A DNA stretch of 64,000 nucleotides from JACJVV01 sp964581515 (GTDB taxonomy: Archaea > Nanobdellota > Nanobdellia > Woesearchaeales > JACJVV01), in contig CAZOOV010000012.1 of NCBI GenBank assembly GCA_964581515.1, positions 14,505 through 78,504 on the forward strand, in the 5' to 3' direction. How positions within the stretch are numbered: position 1 is the stretch's first letter; every line of letters starts with the position of its first letter. Made by a program: the position numbers and the translations under genes. Below are positions 41,223-49,408 of the stretch, one piece after another. The notes beneath the pieces were generated by a model. The model was not told the DNA's origin, searched no databases, and worked only from the letters and a program-made list of their open reading frames with translations.

Positions 41223-41687
41223 ATGGCTGAACAAAAAACAAAATATATCATAAGGATACATAACACAGATTTAGATGGTGAAAAGCCAATACAAAGTGCT
41301 TTATCCAAAATAAAAGGAATAAGTGTCATGTTTGCAAATGCAGTATGCATTATTTCGGAGATTGATCCAAAGAAAAAATCTGGACAGCTTTCTGATGATG
41401 AAGTAAATACACTTAATGGTATAATTAAAGATCCTTTGAAACATGGTATGCCGGAGTGGCTCTTAAACAGAAGAAAAGATCCTGCAACAGGCAATAACAT
41501 GCATATTCTTACATCCGACCTGGATTTTACAAAAGCTAACGATATTAAATTATTACAGAAAATTAAATGCTATAAAGGAACAAGACATTCACGAAGACTT
41601 CCAGTAAGAGGTCAGCGTACAAAATCAAACTTTAGAAAACAAAAAGGTAAGGCTGCAAGTGTTTTCAAGTCTAAGGCTAAAAAATAA
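41223..41687 (+). CDS. rps13: 30S ribosomal protein S13
   Basis: 154 residues. IIRIHNTDLDGEKPIQSALSK at the start, then MPEWLLNRRKDPATG and a C-terminal CYKGTRHSRRLPVRGQRTKS tail are characteristic of archaeal S13, which contacts the head of the small subunit and tRNA. It leads a cluster whose order (S13-S4-S11-RpoD-L18e-L13-S9-RpoN) is the usual archaeal one. Confidence 0.97.
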   Translation: MAEQKTKYIIRIHNTDLDGEKPIQSALSKIKGISVMFANAVCIISEIDPKKKSGQLSDDEVNTLNGIIKDPLKHGMPEWLLNRRKDPATGNNMHILTSDLDFTKANDIKLLQKIKCYKGTRHSRRLPVRGQRTKSNFRKQKGKAASVFKSKAKK

Positions 41688-41697
41688 ATGATTTAAA

Positions 41698-42363
41698 ATG
41701 GGATCCATAAAGAAATTAAGAAAAAAGTATCAGACACCTAGCCATTCATGGGAAAAGGATAGGATTGTTGAAGAGAAAGAATATTCTAGAGAATATGGAC
41801 TTAAGAATAAGAAAGAACTCTGGAAAATGTCAAGTCTTTTAGCAAAGTTTAAAGCATTAGCTAAAGATGCTATCACTTCACAAACAGCACAGTCTGAGAA
41901 AGAAAGTGCTCAATTATTGAGTAGATTAAGATTATTAGGATTACTTAATGAGACATCCATGCTTGCAGATGTTCTTACATTGACAGATAAAGATATTTTT
42001 GAAAGGAGACTTCAAACTGTTGTTTTTAGAACAGGACTTGCAAGATCCATAAAGCAATCAAGACAATTTATCGTACATGGACATATTAAGATTAATAATA
42101 TAGCAATTTCATCACCTTCTTATCTAGTTAAGAAATCAGAAGAAGAAAATATTACTTTTGATCCAGTTTCAGCATTAGCAAATGCTGAGCATCCTGAAAG
42201 AACTATTAAACCTCAGGCAGTAAAAACTGAGAGTAAATCAGAAGATAAAAAGGATGCTAAAGAAGAAACTAAAAAAGAAGAACCAAAGAAAAAAGCAAAA
42301 ACTGAGAAAAAAGAAGAAAAATCTGATGCTAAACCAAAAGCAGAAGATAAGAAAGAGAATTAA
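41698..42363 (+). CDS. rps4: 30S ribosomal protein S4 with long Lys/Glu-rich tail
   Basis: 221 residues. KKLRKKYQTPSHSWEKDRI at the start and an S4 RNA-binding fold (RTGLARSIKQSRQFIVHGHI, about residues 117-136) identify S4. After about residue 165 the protein continues with about 55 residues of almost only Lys, Glu, Ala and Asp, more than is usual for archaeal S4. The tail is likely disordered and may aid rRNA or partner binding. Confidence 0.95.
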   Translation: MGSIKKLRKKYQTPSHSWEKDRIVEEKEYSREYGLKNKKELWKMSSLLAKFKALAKDAITSQTAQSEKESAQLLSRLRLLGLLNETSMLADVLTLTDKDIFERRLQTVVFRTGLARSIKQSRQFIVHGHIKINNIAISSPSYLVKKSEEENITFDPVSALANAEHPERTIKPQAVKTESKSEDKKDAKEETKKEEPKKKAKTEKKEEKSDAKPKAEDKKEN

Positions 42364-42365
42364 AA

Positions 42366-42878
42366 ATGGTAGATCCAAAACTTAATCCAAAATCAAGTGC
42401 ACCAAGATCTAGCGCACCAAGATCTAGTTCACCAAGATCCAATTCAAGGAGTTATTCATCTAGACCTTCATATCCTAGAAAGAACTATGGATCACTTAGA
42501 TGGGGAATTGCACATATTTATACATCTTATAATAATACAATCATCCATATAACCGACATAACAGGAACAGAAAGTATTGCAAGAGTATCTGGTGGTATGG
42601 TTGTAAAGAGCGATAGAATGGAATCTTCTCCTACTGCAGCAATGATTGCAGCAAAAAAAGCAGCGCAAACCGCTAGGGAGAAAGGGATTACAGCATTAAA
42701 TATCAAAGTGAAAGCACCTGGTGGCCATAATGGTCCTAATAATCCTGGTCCTGGTGCACAAGCAGCTATGAGAGCTCTTTCAAGAATGGGACTTAGAATA
42801 GGAACAATAGAAGACGTTACTCCTATTCCGCATGATCGTTGCAGAATGAAAGGCGGAAGACGTGGAAGACGTGTATAA
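42366..42878 (+). CDS. rps11: 30S ribosomal protein S11 with Ser/Arg/Pro-rich N-terminal extension
   Basis: 170 residues. The first 40 or so are a repetitive Ser-Ala-Pro-Arg/Ser-Arg sequence (SAPRSSAPRSSSPRS) before the conserved start (RWGIAHIYTSYNNTIIHITD). The core includes VKAPGGHNGPNNPGPGAQ and the C-terminal DVTPIPHDRCRMKGGRRGRR. S11 forms the platform of the small subunit. The extension has no obvious archaeal counterpart and is probably disordered and rRNA-binding. Confidence 0.96.
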   Translation: MVDPKLNPKSSAPRSSAPRSSSPRSNSRSYSSRPSYPRKNYGSLRWGIAHIYTSYNNTIIHITDITGTESIARVSGGMVVKSDRMESSPTAAMIAAKKAAQTAREKGITALNIKVKAPGGHNGPNNPGPGAQAAMRALSRMGLRIGTIEDVTPIPHDRCRMKGGRRGRRV

Positions 42879-42888
42879 GAGGGTGAAA

Positions 42889-43680
42889 ATGCAACTCAAA
42901 CTTATAAATAAAAATCAGGAAAAAACTCAATATGATTTTTTAATCAAAGGAGTAGAGCCTTATATATTGAACGCTCTAAGAAGAAGTGCTATTAGTTTAG
43001 TTCCTACAATGGCATTTGAAAATATTGAGCTTAAGAAAAATTCATCAGTTATTTATGATGAGATGGTTGCACATAGGCTTGGTTTAGTTCCTTTGAAAAC
43101 TGATTTGAAACATTATGAAATGATAAAAAAACCAGAAGATGCTGAATCTTTAAAATGTCATGTTAAAATGACACTTAAAGCTAAAGGACCTAAAATAGTC
43201 TATTCAGGTGATATCAAATCTTCTGATCCAGCTGTAGTGCCAGTATATGATAATATGCCAATAGCAAAGTTAGCTAAAGGTCAAGAAATAGAACTTCAGG
43301 CAACAGCAATACTTGGAGTAGGAAAAGATCATATGAAATGGTCACCAGGAATCATATTTTATAAACATAAACCAATAATAACAGTTAAATCTAATGTTGA
43401 TGTAGAAGAATTAAAGAAGAAGATACCTGAAGAATCAGCATTAAAGATAACAGGAAATAAAGTCAAAGTGGATGAAGATAAATTGATGACTTCACATTAT
43501 TTTGATGCATTTGCTGGAGAAGTTCTTATTGATGGTGTTGATGTATCAATGTCAGAAGATGAGTTTGTCTTCTCAGTTGAATCATTTGGACAGTTAAGTG
43601 TTAAGGAAATGTTGACTACTTCAGTAGACGCACTTCAAGAAAAATTAAAAGAATTTTCCGATTTATTATCAAAAGCATAA
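42889..43680 (+). CDS. rpoD: DNA-directed RNA polymerase subunit D
   Basis: 263 residues from ATG 42889 with GAGGGTG upstream. YILNALRRSAISLVPTMAFE and VAHRLGLVPLKT are hallmarks of the D/alpha-like subunit. It dimerises with subunit L to nucleate polymerase assembly. Some archaeal D subunits bind an iron-sulfur cluster with a ferredoxin-like domain; here only one cysteine exists in the whole protein (LKCHV), so there is no cluster. Confidence 0.95.
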   Translation: MQLKLINKNQEKTQYDFLIKGVEPYILNALRRSAISLVPTMAFENIELKKNSSVIYDEMVAHRLGLVPLKTDLKHYEMIKKPEDAESLKCHVKMTLKAKGPKIVYSGDIKSSDPAVVPVYDNMPIAKLAKGQEIELQATAILGVGKDHMKWSPGIIFYKHKPIITVKSNVDVEELKKKIPEESALKITGNKVKVDEDKLMTSHYFDAFAGEVLIDGVDVSMSEDEFVFSVESFGQLSVKEMLTTSVDALQEKLKEFSDLLSKA

Positions 43681-43693
43681 AAAAATATAGAAA

Positions 43694-44056
43694 ATGAGAA
43701 AACTATCAAGCCCAAATCAAGATTTGCAGAATACTATAATCACATTAAAGAAGGCTGCAAATGTGGAAAAAGTGAATCTTTGGAAAAGGATAGCTGCAGA
43801 TCTTTCTATGCCATCAAGGCAAAGAAGAGTTGTTAATATATCTAGAATTAATCGTTTTACAAAAGATAATGATATTGTTGTTATACCAGGTAAGGTACTT
43901 AGTGCTGGAGATATAGATCATAAAGTACAAATTGCAGCATTTAGTTTTTCAAAAACAGCAAAAGATAAAATTACTCAAGCTAACGGAACTACTGTTTCAA
44001 TATTAGAACTTGTAAAATCAAATCCTAAGGGAAAGGGAATTAAAATATTGGGTTAA
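43694..44056 (+). CDS. rpl18e: 50S ribosomal protein L18e
   Basis: 120 residues. SRQRRVVNISRINRFTKDND and VIPGKVLSAGDIDHKVQIAA match archaeal L18e (the L15-like large-subunit protein). It follows rpoD with 13 nt between, in the conserved gene order. Confidence 0.94.
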   Translation: MRKLSSPNQDLQNTIITLKKAANVEKVNLWKRIAADLSMPSRQRRVVNISRINRFTKDNDIVVIPGKVLSAGDIDHKVQIAAFSFSKTAKDKITQANGTTVSILELVKSNPKGKGIKILG

Positions 44057-44061
44057 ATAAA

Positions 44062-44466
44062 ATGTTAATAGACGCAAAAAACGCAGTTTTAGGAAGACTT
44101 GCAACTCAAGTTGCAAAGAAAGCTCTTTTAGGAGAGACTATTGATATTCTTAATTGCGAAAAAATTCTTATTTCAGGTAAAAAAGAAGTAATTTTTGCAA
44201 AGTATGATAGACTTAGTAAAATGGGTGTTCCTAGAAAAGGACCTTTTATATCTAGTGATCCAGAAAAGTTTGTGAAGAGGATAATTAGAGGGATGGTCCC
44301 ATATAAACAACCTAAAGGAAGAGAAGCTCTTGCAAGAATAAAATTACATAAAGGAGTTCCAAAAATATTTGAAGGAAAAGAAACACAACAAGTTGGTGTA
44401 ACAAGACTTCGTGTTGATAGTGTTACTATAGAACAAGTATGTAAATTCGTTGGTGGTAAGCAGTAA
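44062..44466 (+). CDS. rpl13: 50S ribosomal protein L13
   Basis: 134 residues. VLGRLATQVAKKALLGETID at the N-terminus and GMVPYKQPKGREALARIKLH in the middle identify archaeal L13. It is 5 nt downstream of L18e. Confidence 0.95.
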   Translation: MLIDAKNAVLGRLATQVAKKALLGETIDILNCEKILISGKKEVIFAKYDRLSKMGVPRKGPFISSDPEKFVKRIIRGMVPYKQPKGREALARIKLHKGVPKIFEGKETQQVGVTRLRVDSVTIEQVCKFVGGKQ

Positions 44467-44501
44467 ACTCACGTTTGAGTTTTTTATGAGGTTAAAAAAC
44501 A

Positions 44502-44894
44502 ATGAAGATCATAAATACTTCAGGAAAAAGAAAAAGAGCAATAGCTCGTGCGAAATTGACAGAAGGCAATGGAACATTAAGAGTAAATTCCTTATTAATA
44601 AATAATTATAAACCAGCTTTATTGAGAATGAAGATACAGGAACCTATTAAGCTTGCTGGCGAGGTTGCTGAGAAGGTTAATATAAGTGTAAATGTTACAG
44701 GTGGCGGTGTGTGCAGTCAAGCAGATGCTGCAAGACTTGCAATCGGAAGAGCACTTATGCAATATAGTAAAAAGCTTGAGAAAGTATTTTTAAGTTATGA
44801 TCGTCAATTATTAGTAGCTGATGTAAGAAGAAAAGAAGTTGCTAAACCTAATGACTCTAAGCCAAGAGCTAAACGGCAGAAGTCATACAGGTAG
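44502..44894 (+). CDS. rps9: 30S ribosomal protein S9
   Basis: 130 residues. TSGKRKRAIARAKLTEGNG at the start, VNVTGGGVCSQADAARLAIG in the middle and the basic C-terminal KPNDSKPRAKRQKSYR (ending close to the P-site tRNA) identify S9. Confidence 0.95.
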   Translation: MKIINTSGKRKRAIARAKLTEGNGTLRVNSLLINNYKPALLRMKIQEPIKLAGEVAEKVNISVNVTGGGVCSQADAARLAIGRALMQYSKKLEKVFLSYDRQLLVADVRRKEVAKPNDSKPRAKRQKSYR

Positions 44895-44967
44895 AGGTAA
44901 AAAACAAAATGATAACAACAAAAATCCAGGAATTTTTGAGTTATCATAATTCCACTGAGGTGAAATC

Positions 44968-45165
44968 ATGATAATACCAATAAGATGTTTTTCGTGCGGA
45001 AGACCAATAGCACAGAAGTGGGAAGATTACAAGAAAAGAGTCGATAAAGGCGAAGATAAAAAGAAAGTACTTGATGATCTTGGTATGAAAAGTTACTGTT
45101 GCAGAGCAGCATTTTTAGGACATGTTGATCTTATCGATACAGCAGCAGAATTCAAGAAATTTTAG
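44968..45165 (+). CDS. rpoN: DNA-directed RNA polymerase subunit N
   Basis: 65 residues. PIRCFSCGRPIAQKWEDYKK with the zinc-binding CxxC and GMKSYCCRAAFLGHVDLIDT with CC complete the four-cysteine zinc bundle typical of RpoN/Rpb10. GAGGTGA lies before the ATG. The rpoK and rps2 genes that often follow are absent, so the operon breaks here. Confidence 0.95.
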   Translation: MIIPIRCFSCGRPIAQKWEDYKKRVDKGEDKKKVLDDLGMKSYCCRAAFLGHVDLIDTAAEFKKF

Positions 45166-45219
45166 ATTATTATTTTAAATTATTAAATTATATTAAAAAA
45201 ACGATTCCAGGTAAATAAA

Positions 45220-45411
45220 ATGAGTATAAGACACAACAGAGATATGCGTTATCAAAAGTCAAGGAACAATAAAGTAGTTGGACCTAAAACTTTTAAGACT
45301 GAAGAATCTGCTAAAGCTTATGCTGAAAAAGCAGGAATCAAGAAATATTCTCTTGTGAATGTTAAGTCTTCAGAAGCGAAAGTCAAGAAGATAAGAGTTG
45401 TAGCTGAGTAA
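45220..45411 (+). CDS. Small basic protein downstream of rpoN (63 aa)
   Basis: MSIRHNRDMRYQKSRNNKVVG and ESAKAYAEKAGIKKYSLVNV: highly basic, with a central alpha segment. AAACGATTCCAGGTAAATAAA precedes the start. It is in line with the ribosomal-protein operon and may be an RNA-binding accessory of the ribosome, but I recognise no named family. Confidence 0.65.
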   Translation: MSIRHNRDMRYQKSRNNKVVGPKTFKTEESAKAYAEKAGIKKYSLVNVKSSEAKVKKIRVVAE

Positions 45412-45462
45412 GTTTTTTTATTCTATATGTTTTTTTAAGAATTATTTTTTAATATATTCTAC

Positions 45463-46410
45463 TTAATCTTTTTTTAGTTCACAATTGTTTATCAGAAGCA
45501 TATGTGATCTGTAATATTTGCTGAAAAAACCTTCTACTGTAGAATAAAGCCTGTTCTTTACTTGATCTGAATCAAGAATCGCTTTGACCTCTTCATGATT
45601 CGCTGCGTTTGTACCATCTTTTGCAATCTTGTTTGTTATACATGACATGCCTACACAGTTCATGCCTCTGCTTCTTGCAGTTATCACTTCAGGAGTTGTT
45701 GACATTCCTACAGCATCAGCTCCAAAGTTATCTCTGAATGCGACACATTCAGCTTTTGTTTCATAAGCCGGACCTGTTACTGATAGATAAACTCCTTTAT
45801 GATTGTTATAGTCAAAATTATTTGCTGAATCACTTAATATATCTATATAATCCCTGTCGTATTCGTCATTCATAGGCTGGAACCTGAACACTTCTTCTCC
45901 GTCAAGTCGCTCGAAAGTATGTTTTCTTCCAATCATTGCATTAGGAAGCATATTAACATGTGAATCTATAATCATAACATCTCCTACATCATATTTTGGA
46001 TTAAGCCCGCCTGCAGCATTTGTAACAAAGTAATTTTTTATGCCAAGACCTGCAAGAACATGTACAGGAAATATTACTTTAAGCATCCCTAGGTTTCCTG
46101 GAAGATCTGCTACTTCATAGAAATGCTTCCTTCCTTTTAGTCCAACAATAGGTACTCCTTCAAGCTTGCCTACAATCATTTTTCCTTCATGACCTGCAAC
46201 TGTAGGTGTAGGAAAGTTCGGAATGCATCCATAATCAATGATTGCACTGCTTTCAACCTTATCAGCTAGTCCGCCGAGTCCTGATCCTAATGTTATTGCC
46301 CATTCTGTGCCTTCAGGTACATTAGGTCTAAGATGTTCTACTGCTTCTTGTACTTTTTTCTCATAATTCTCTTGAAATTCAAGCATATCAGCAAAATCTG
46401 TCAAATTCAT
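45463..46410 (-). CDS. Purine nucleoside phosphorylase
   Basis: 315 residues. TLGSGLGGLADKVE (phosphate loop), GRKHFYEV, TNAAGGLNPKYDVGDVM, GPAYETKAE and MSTTPEVITARSRGMNCVGM are the set of motifs of the trimeric purine nucleoside phosphorylase family; SCITNKIA supplies the base-binding Asn. It splits inosine or guanosine with phosphate to base and ribose-1-phosphate, in salvage. A few extra residues at both ends relative to typical 270-290-residue members. Confidence 0.9.
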   Translation of the reverse strand: MNLTDFADMLEFQENYEKKVQEAVEHLRPNVPEGTEWAITLGSGLGGLADKVESSAIIDYGCIPNFPTPTVAGHEGKMIVGKLEGVPIVGLKGRKHFYEVADLPGNLGMLKVIFPVHVLAGLGIKNYFVTNAAGGLNPKYDVGDVMIIDSHVNMLPNAMIGRKHTFERLDGEEVFRFQPMNDEYDRDYIDILSDSANNFDYNNHKGVYLSVTGPAYETKAECVAFRDNFGADAVGMSTTPEVITARSRGMNCVGMSCITNKIAKDGTNAANHEEVKAILDSDQVKNRLYSTVEGFFSKYYRSHMLLINNCELKKD

Positions 46411-46565
46411 ATTTAATGAGAATGCATTTGCTTTTATAAAGATTTAGAGGTTCAAAAAAAGAGATCTTAAGGCTAATTTTCGATTATCCTTAGTTATTTT
46501 TCAGCTATCTTTCAGCTATCTTGAGGGTATATTTTTTAAATTACTCATAATTTTTTCCAAGTAGA

Positions 46566-49277
46566 ATGACAGACAATTCAGATAAGCCAGAACTGTTGGA
46601 TATAGCTGAGAAATGGCAAAAGAAATGGCAGGAAGATAATGTATTTAGAGTAGAGTATCTTCCTAAGAAGAAAAAGTTCTATTGTTTAGAGATGTATAGT
46701 TATCCTTCTGGAAAACTTCATATGGGTCATGTCAGGAATTATTCTTTAGGCGATTGTTTTGCTAGATTCAAGAGAATGAACGGTTTTAATGTTCTTTATC
46801 CTGTTGGATTCGATAGTTTTGGACTTCCTGCTGAAAATGCAGCTATTAAAAATAAGATACTTCCTCATGAATGGACTAATAAATGCATGGAAGACATGAA
46901 AGATCAATTCAAGTCGCTTGGACTTAGTTATGATTGGTCTAGGATGGTATATAGTCATGATCCTGAGTATTATAAGTGGAATCAGTGGTTCTTTATCCAA
47001 TTATTGAAGAAAGGACTCACATACAAGAAGACTGCAGCAGTTAATTGGTGTCCAAAATGTAATACTGTGCTTGCAAATGAACAAGTGCATGATGGTAAAT
47101 GCTGGAGACATGGGGATACTGAAGTTGAGCCAAAAGAATTATCACAATGGTATCTTAAAATAACAGACTATGCAGATGAATTACTTGAAGATATTGAGAA
47201 ACTTCAGAATTGGCCTGAAAAAGTAAGGATTATGCAGAAGAATTGGATTGGGAAAAGTCATGGTACTATGATAAAGTTTGATGTTGTCGACGAAGATGGT
47301 AAGAAAATCGATGAGATTGAGACTTTTACAACTAGACCCGATACAGCATATGGAATAACATATCTTGTACTTGCAGCTGAGCATCCTAAATGTCTGGAAT
47401 GGACAAAAGGTACTGAGCATGAACAAGCTTACAAAGCATTTTATGAAAAAGTCAAGAAACAATCCATCATAGAAAGGACTGCAGAGGGAAAAGAAAAGAA
47501 TGGTGTTTTCCTTGGAAAATATTTTGTCAATCCTGTTAATGGAAAGAAATATCCTTTATGGGCTGCTGATTATGCGCTAATGGATTATGGTACAGGCGCT
47601 GTAATGGCAGTACCAACACATGACCAACGTGATTTTGAGTTTGCAAAGAAATATGATTTACCTCTTATTGTAGTCATCAATCCGCTTGATGGATGGGAGC
47701 TTGATCCTGAGAAGATGAAGCGTGCCTTTGTTGATGAAGGAAAGCTTGTCAACAGTGGTGAATTTGATGGCATGCATAACAGGGACGCGATTGAAGCAAT
47801 CTCAAAATGGATGGAAAAAGAAGGTTTTGGTAAAAGAACTGTTAATTATAAACTGCGAGATTGGTTAATCTCTCGTCAGAGATATTGGGGAACACCTATT
47901 CCTATTATTTATTGTGATAAATGTGGTACAGTTGCAGAAAAAGAAGAAAATCTTCCTGTAAAATTACCTGAAGATATTGATTTTTCAAAAGGAGGGAATC
48001 CTTTGGAGACTTCAGAGAGTTTTGTTAATTGTAAATGTCCTAAATGTGGAGGAGACGCTAAACGCGAAACTGATACAATGGATACTTTTATCGATAGTAG
48101 CTGGTATTTCTTAAGATATACTGATACAGACAGAAAAGGAATGTTTAACAAAGAACAAGCAGCATATTGGATGAATGTTGACCAATATATCGGTGGAATA
48201 GAACACGCTTGCATGCATTTGATATACGCTAGATTCTTTACAAAGGCACTTCGTGATCTTGATATGGTTAATGTTGATGAGCCTTTCAATAGTCTGCTTA
48301 CTCAAGGAATGGTACTTAAAGATGGAGCTAAGATGTCAAAATCTGTTGGAAATACAGTTGATCCAGGAGAGATCATCGGTAAATTCGGTCCAGATACAGC
48401 AAGGATGTTCATACTTTTTGCAGCGTTACCTGAAAAAGAGCTTGATTGGAGCGATAAAGGAGCAGAAGGAAGTTTCAGATTCCTTATGAAAGCACTTTCA
48501 ATGAAAGAACTTGATGTTAGTTTTGAACCGCTTACAGAGGAACTTAATGACGCTGATAAATATATGTTATCTAAACTTAACAGAACAATAAAAATCGTTA
48601 CAGAAGAAATGGAAACATTTAGAGTAAGCCTTGCTATAGGAAACATTATGAGTTTAGTGAATGATACTCTTGCTTATTCAAGACATGCACATAAAAAGAA
48701 TATACTTGGTGAATGTGTCAAGGCAGCTACATTACTCCTTAATCCAGTAGCACCTCATCTTTCAGAGGAATTATGGAGTTCTCTTAAGATGGAAGGTTTT
48801 TCTTCATTTGCACAGTGGCCGAGTTTTGATGAGACAAGAATAGATGAGGCTGCAGAATCTGCTAATAATATGATCGATAAGACCATATCTGATATTCATG
48901 CAGTTTTGAAATTGATTAAGGTAGAAAAACCTAAGAAAATTACTATGTTTGTTTCAGAAGCATGGAAATATGATTTCTTCAAAAAGATGCAGGAAATGCT
49001 TGAGAAGACGCATAATATTGGAGAAATCATGAAAGAAGTAATGATGGATGAGTATAAGAAAGAAATTTCCGGTTTAGTTCCGAGGATTATTAAAAATCAG
49101 GCAATGTTGCCAAGTGTTGTATTGGATCAGGAAAGAGAATTTGAAGTACTTGCTGGTAATGTTGATAAATTAAAAGCTGCATTTGGCTGCGAATTCGATA
49201 TTATCAAGGCTGAAGCAAGCGATGAACAAAAAGCAAAGCAAGCAATGCCTGGAAAACCTAGTTTGGTTATTAATTAA
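46566..49277 (+). CDS. leuS: Leucyl-tRNA synthetase, bacterial type
   Basis: 903 residues. HMGHVRNY is the HIGH motif; KMSKSVGN is the KMSKS motif. CPKCNTVLANEQVHDGKCWR is the zinc knuckle of the ZN-1 domain, TTRPDTAYGITYLVLA and GAVMAVPTHDQRDFEFA belong to the CP1 editing domain. The N-terminal block (MYSYPSGKLHMGHVRNYSLG, AENAAIKN, SRMVYSHDPEYYKWNQWFF) matches bacterial LeuRS and not the archaeal/eukaryotic class. In an otherwise archaeal genome this points to replacement by horizontal transfer. It attaches Leu to tRNA and hydrolyses misacylated tRNA. Confidence 0.93.
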   Translation: MTDNSDKPELLDIAEKWQKKWQEDNVFRVEYLPKKKKFYCLEMYSYPSGKLHMGHVRNYSLGDCFARFKRMNGFNVLYPVGFDSFGLPAENAAIKNKILPHEWTNKCMEDMKDQFKSLGLSYDWSRMVYSHDPEYYKWNQWFFIQLLKKGLTYKKTAAVNWCPKCNTVLANEQVHDGKCWRHGDTEVEPKELSQWYLKITDYADELLEDIEKLQNWPEKVRIMQKNWIGKSHGTMIKFDVVDEDGKKIDEIETFTTRPDTAYGITYLVLAAEHPKCLEWTKGTEHEQAYKAFYEKVKKQSIIERTAEGKEKNGVFLGKYFVNPVNGKKYPLWAADYALMDYGTGAVMAVPTHDQRDFEFAKKYDLPLIVVINPLDGWELDPEKMKRAFVDEGKLVNSGEFDGMHNRDAIEAISKWMEKEGFGKRTVNYKLRDWLISRQRYWGTPIPIIYCDKCGTVAEKEENLPVKLPEDIDFSKGGNPLETSESFVNCKCPKCGGDAKRETDTMDTFIDSSWYFLRYTDTDRKGMFNKEQAAYWMNVDQYIGGIEHACMHLIYARFFTKALRDLDMVNVDEPFNSLLTQGMVLKDGAKMSKSVGNTVDPGEIIGKFGPDTARMFILFAALPEKELDWSDKGAEGSFRFLMKALSMKELDVSFEPLTEELNDADKYMLSKLNRTIKIVTEEMETFRVSLAIGNIMSLVNDTLAYSRHAHKKNILGECVKAATLLLNPVAPHLSEELWSSLKMEGFSSFAQWPSFDETRIDEAAESANNMIDKTISDIHAVLKLIKVEKPKKITMFVSEAWKYDFFKKMQEMLEKTHNIGEIMKEVMMDEYKKEISGLVPRIIKNQAMLPSVVLDQEREFEVLAGNVDKLKAAFGCEFDIIKAEASDEQKAKQAMPGKPSLVIN

Positions 49278-49408
49278 AGTCATTTTAGAATGTTATTTTA
49301 GTGTTATTTTGGTTTCTTAATGTTATCTTGATTCTTATTTTTCTTATTAGATAGTGGATTATCTAAACAGTAATGTTTAAATATATTGAAATAGAAAACT
49401 TCAATAAA

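Noticed and set aside
42889..43680. Iron-sulfur cluster domain in RNA polymerase subunit D
   Set aside because: Only one cysteine exists in the protein, so no 4Fe-4S site can form.
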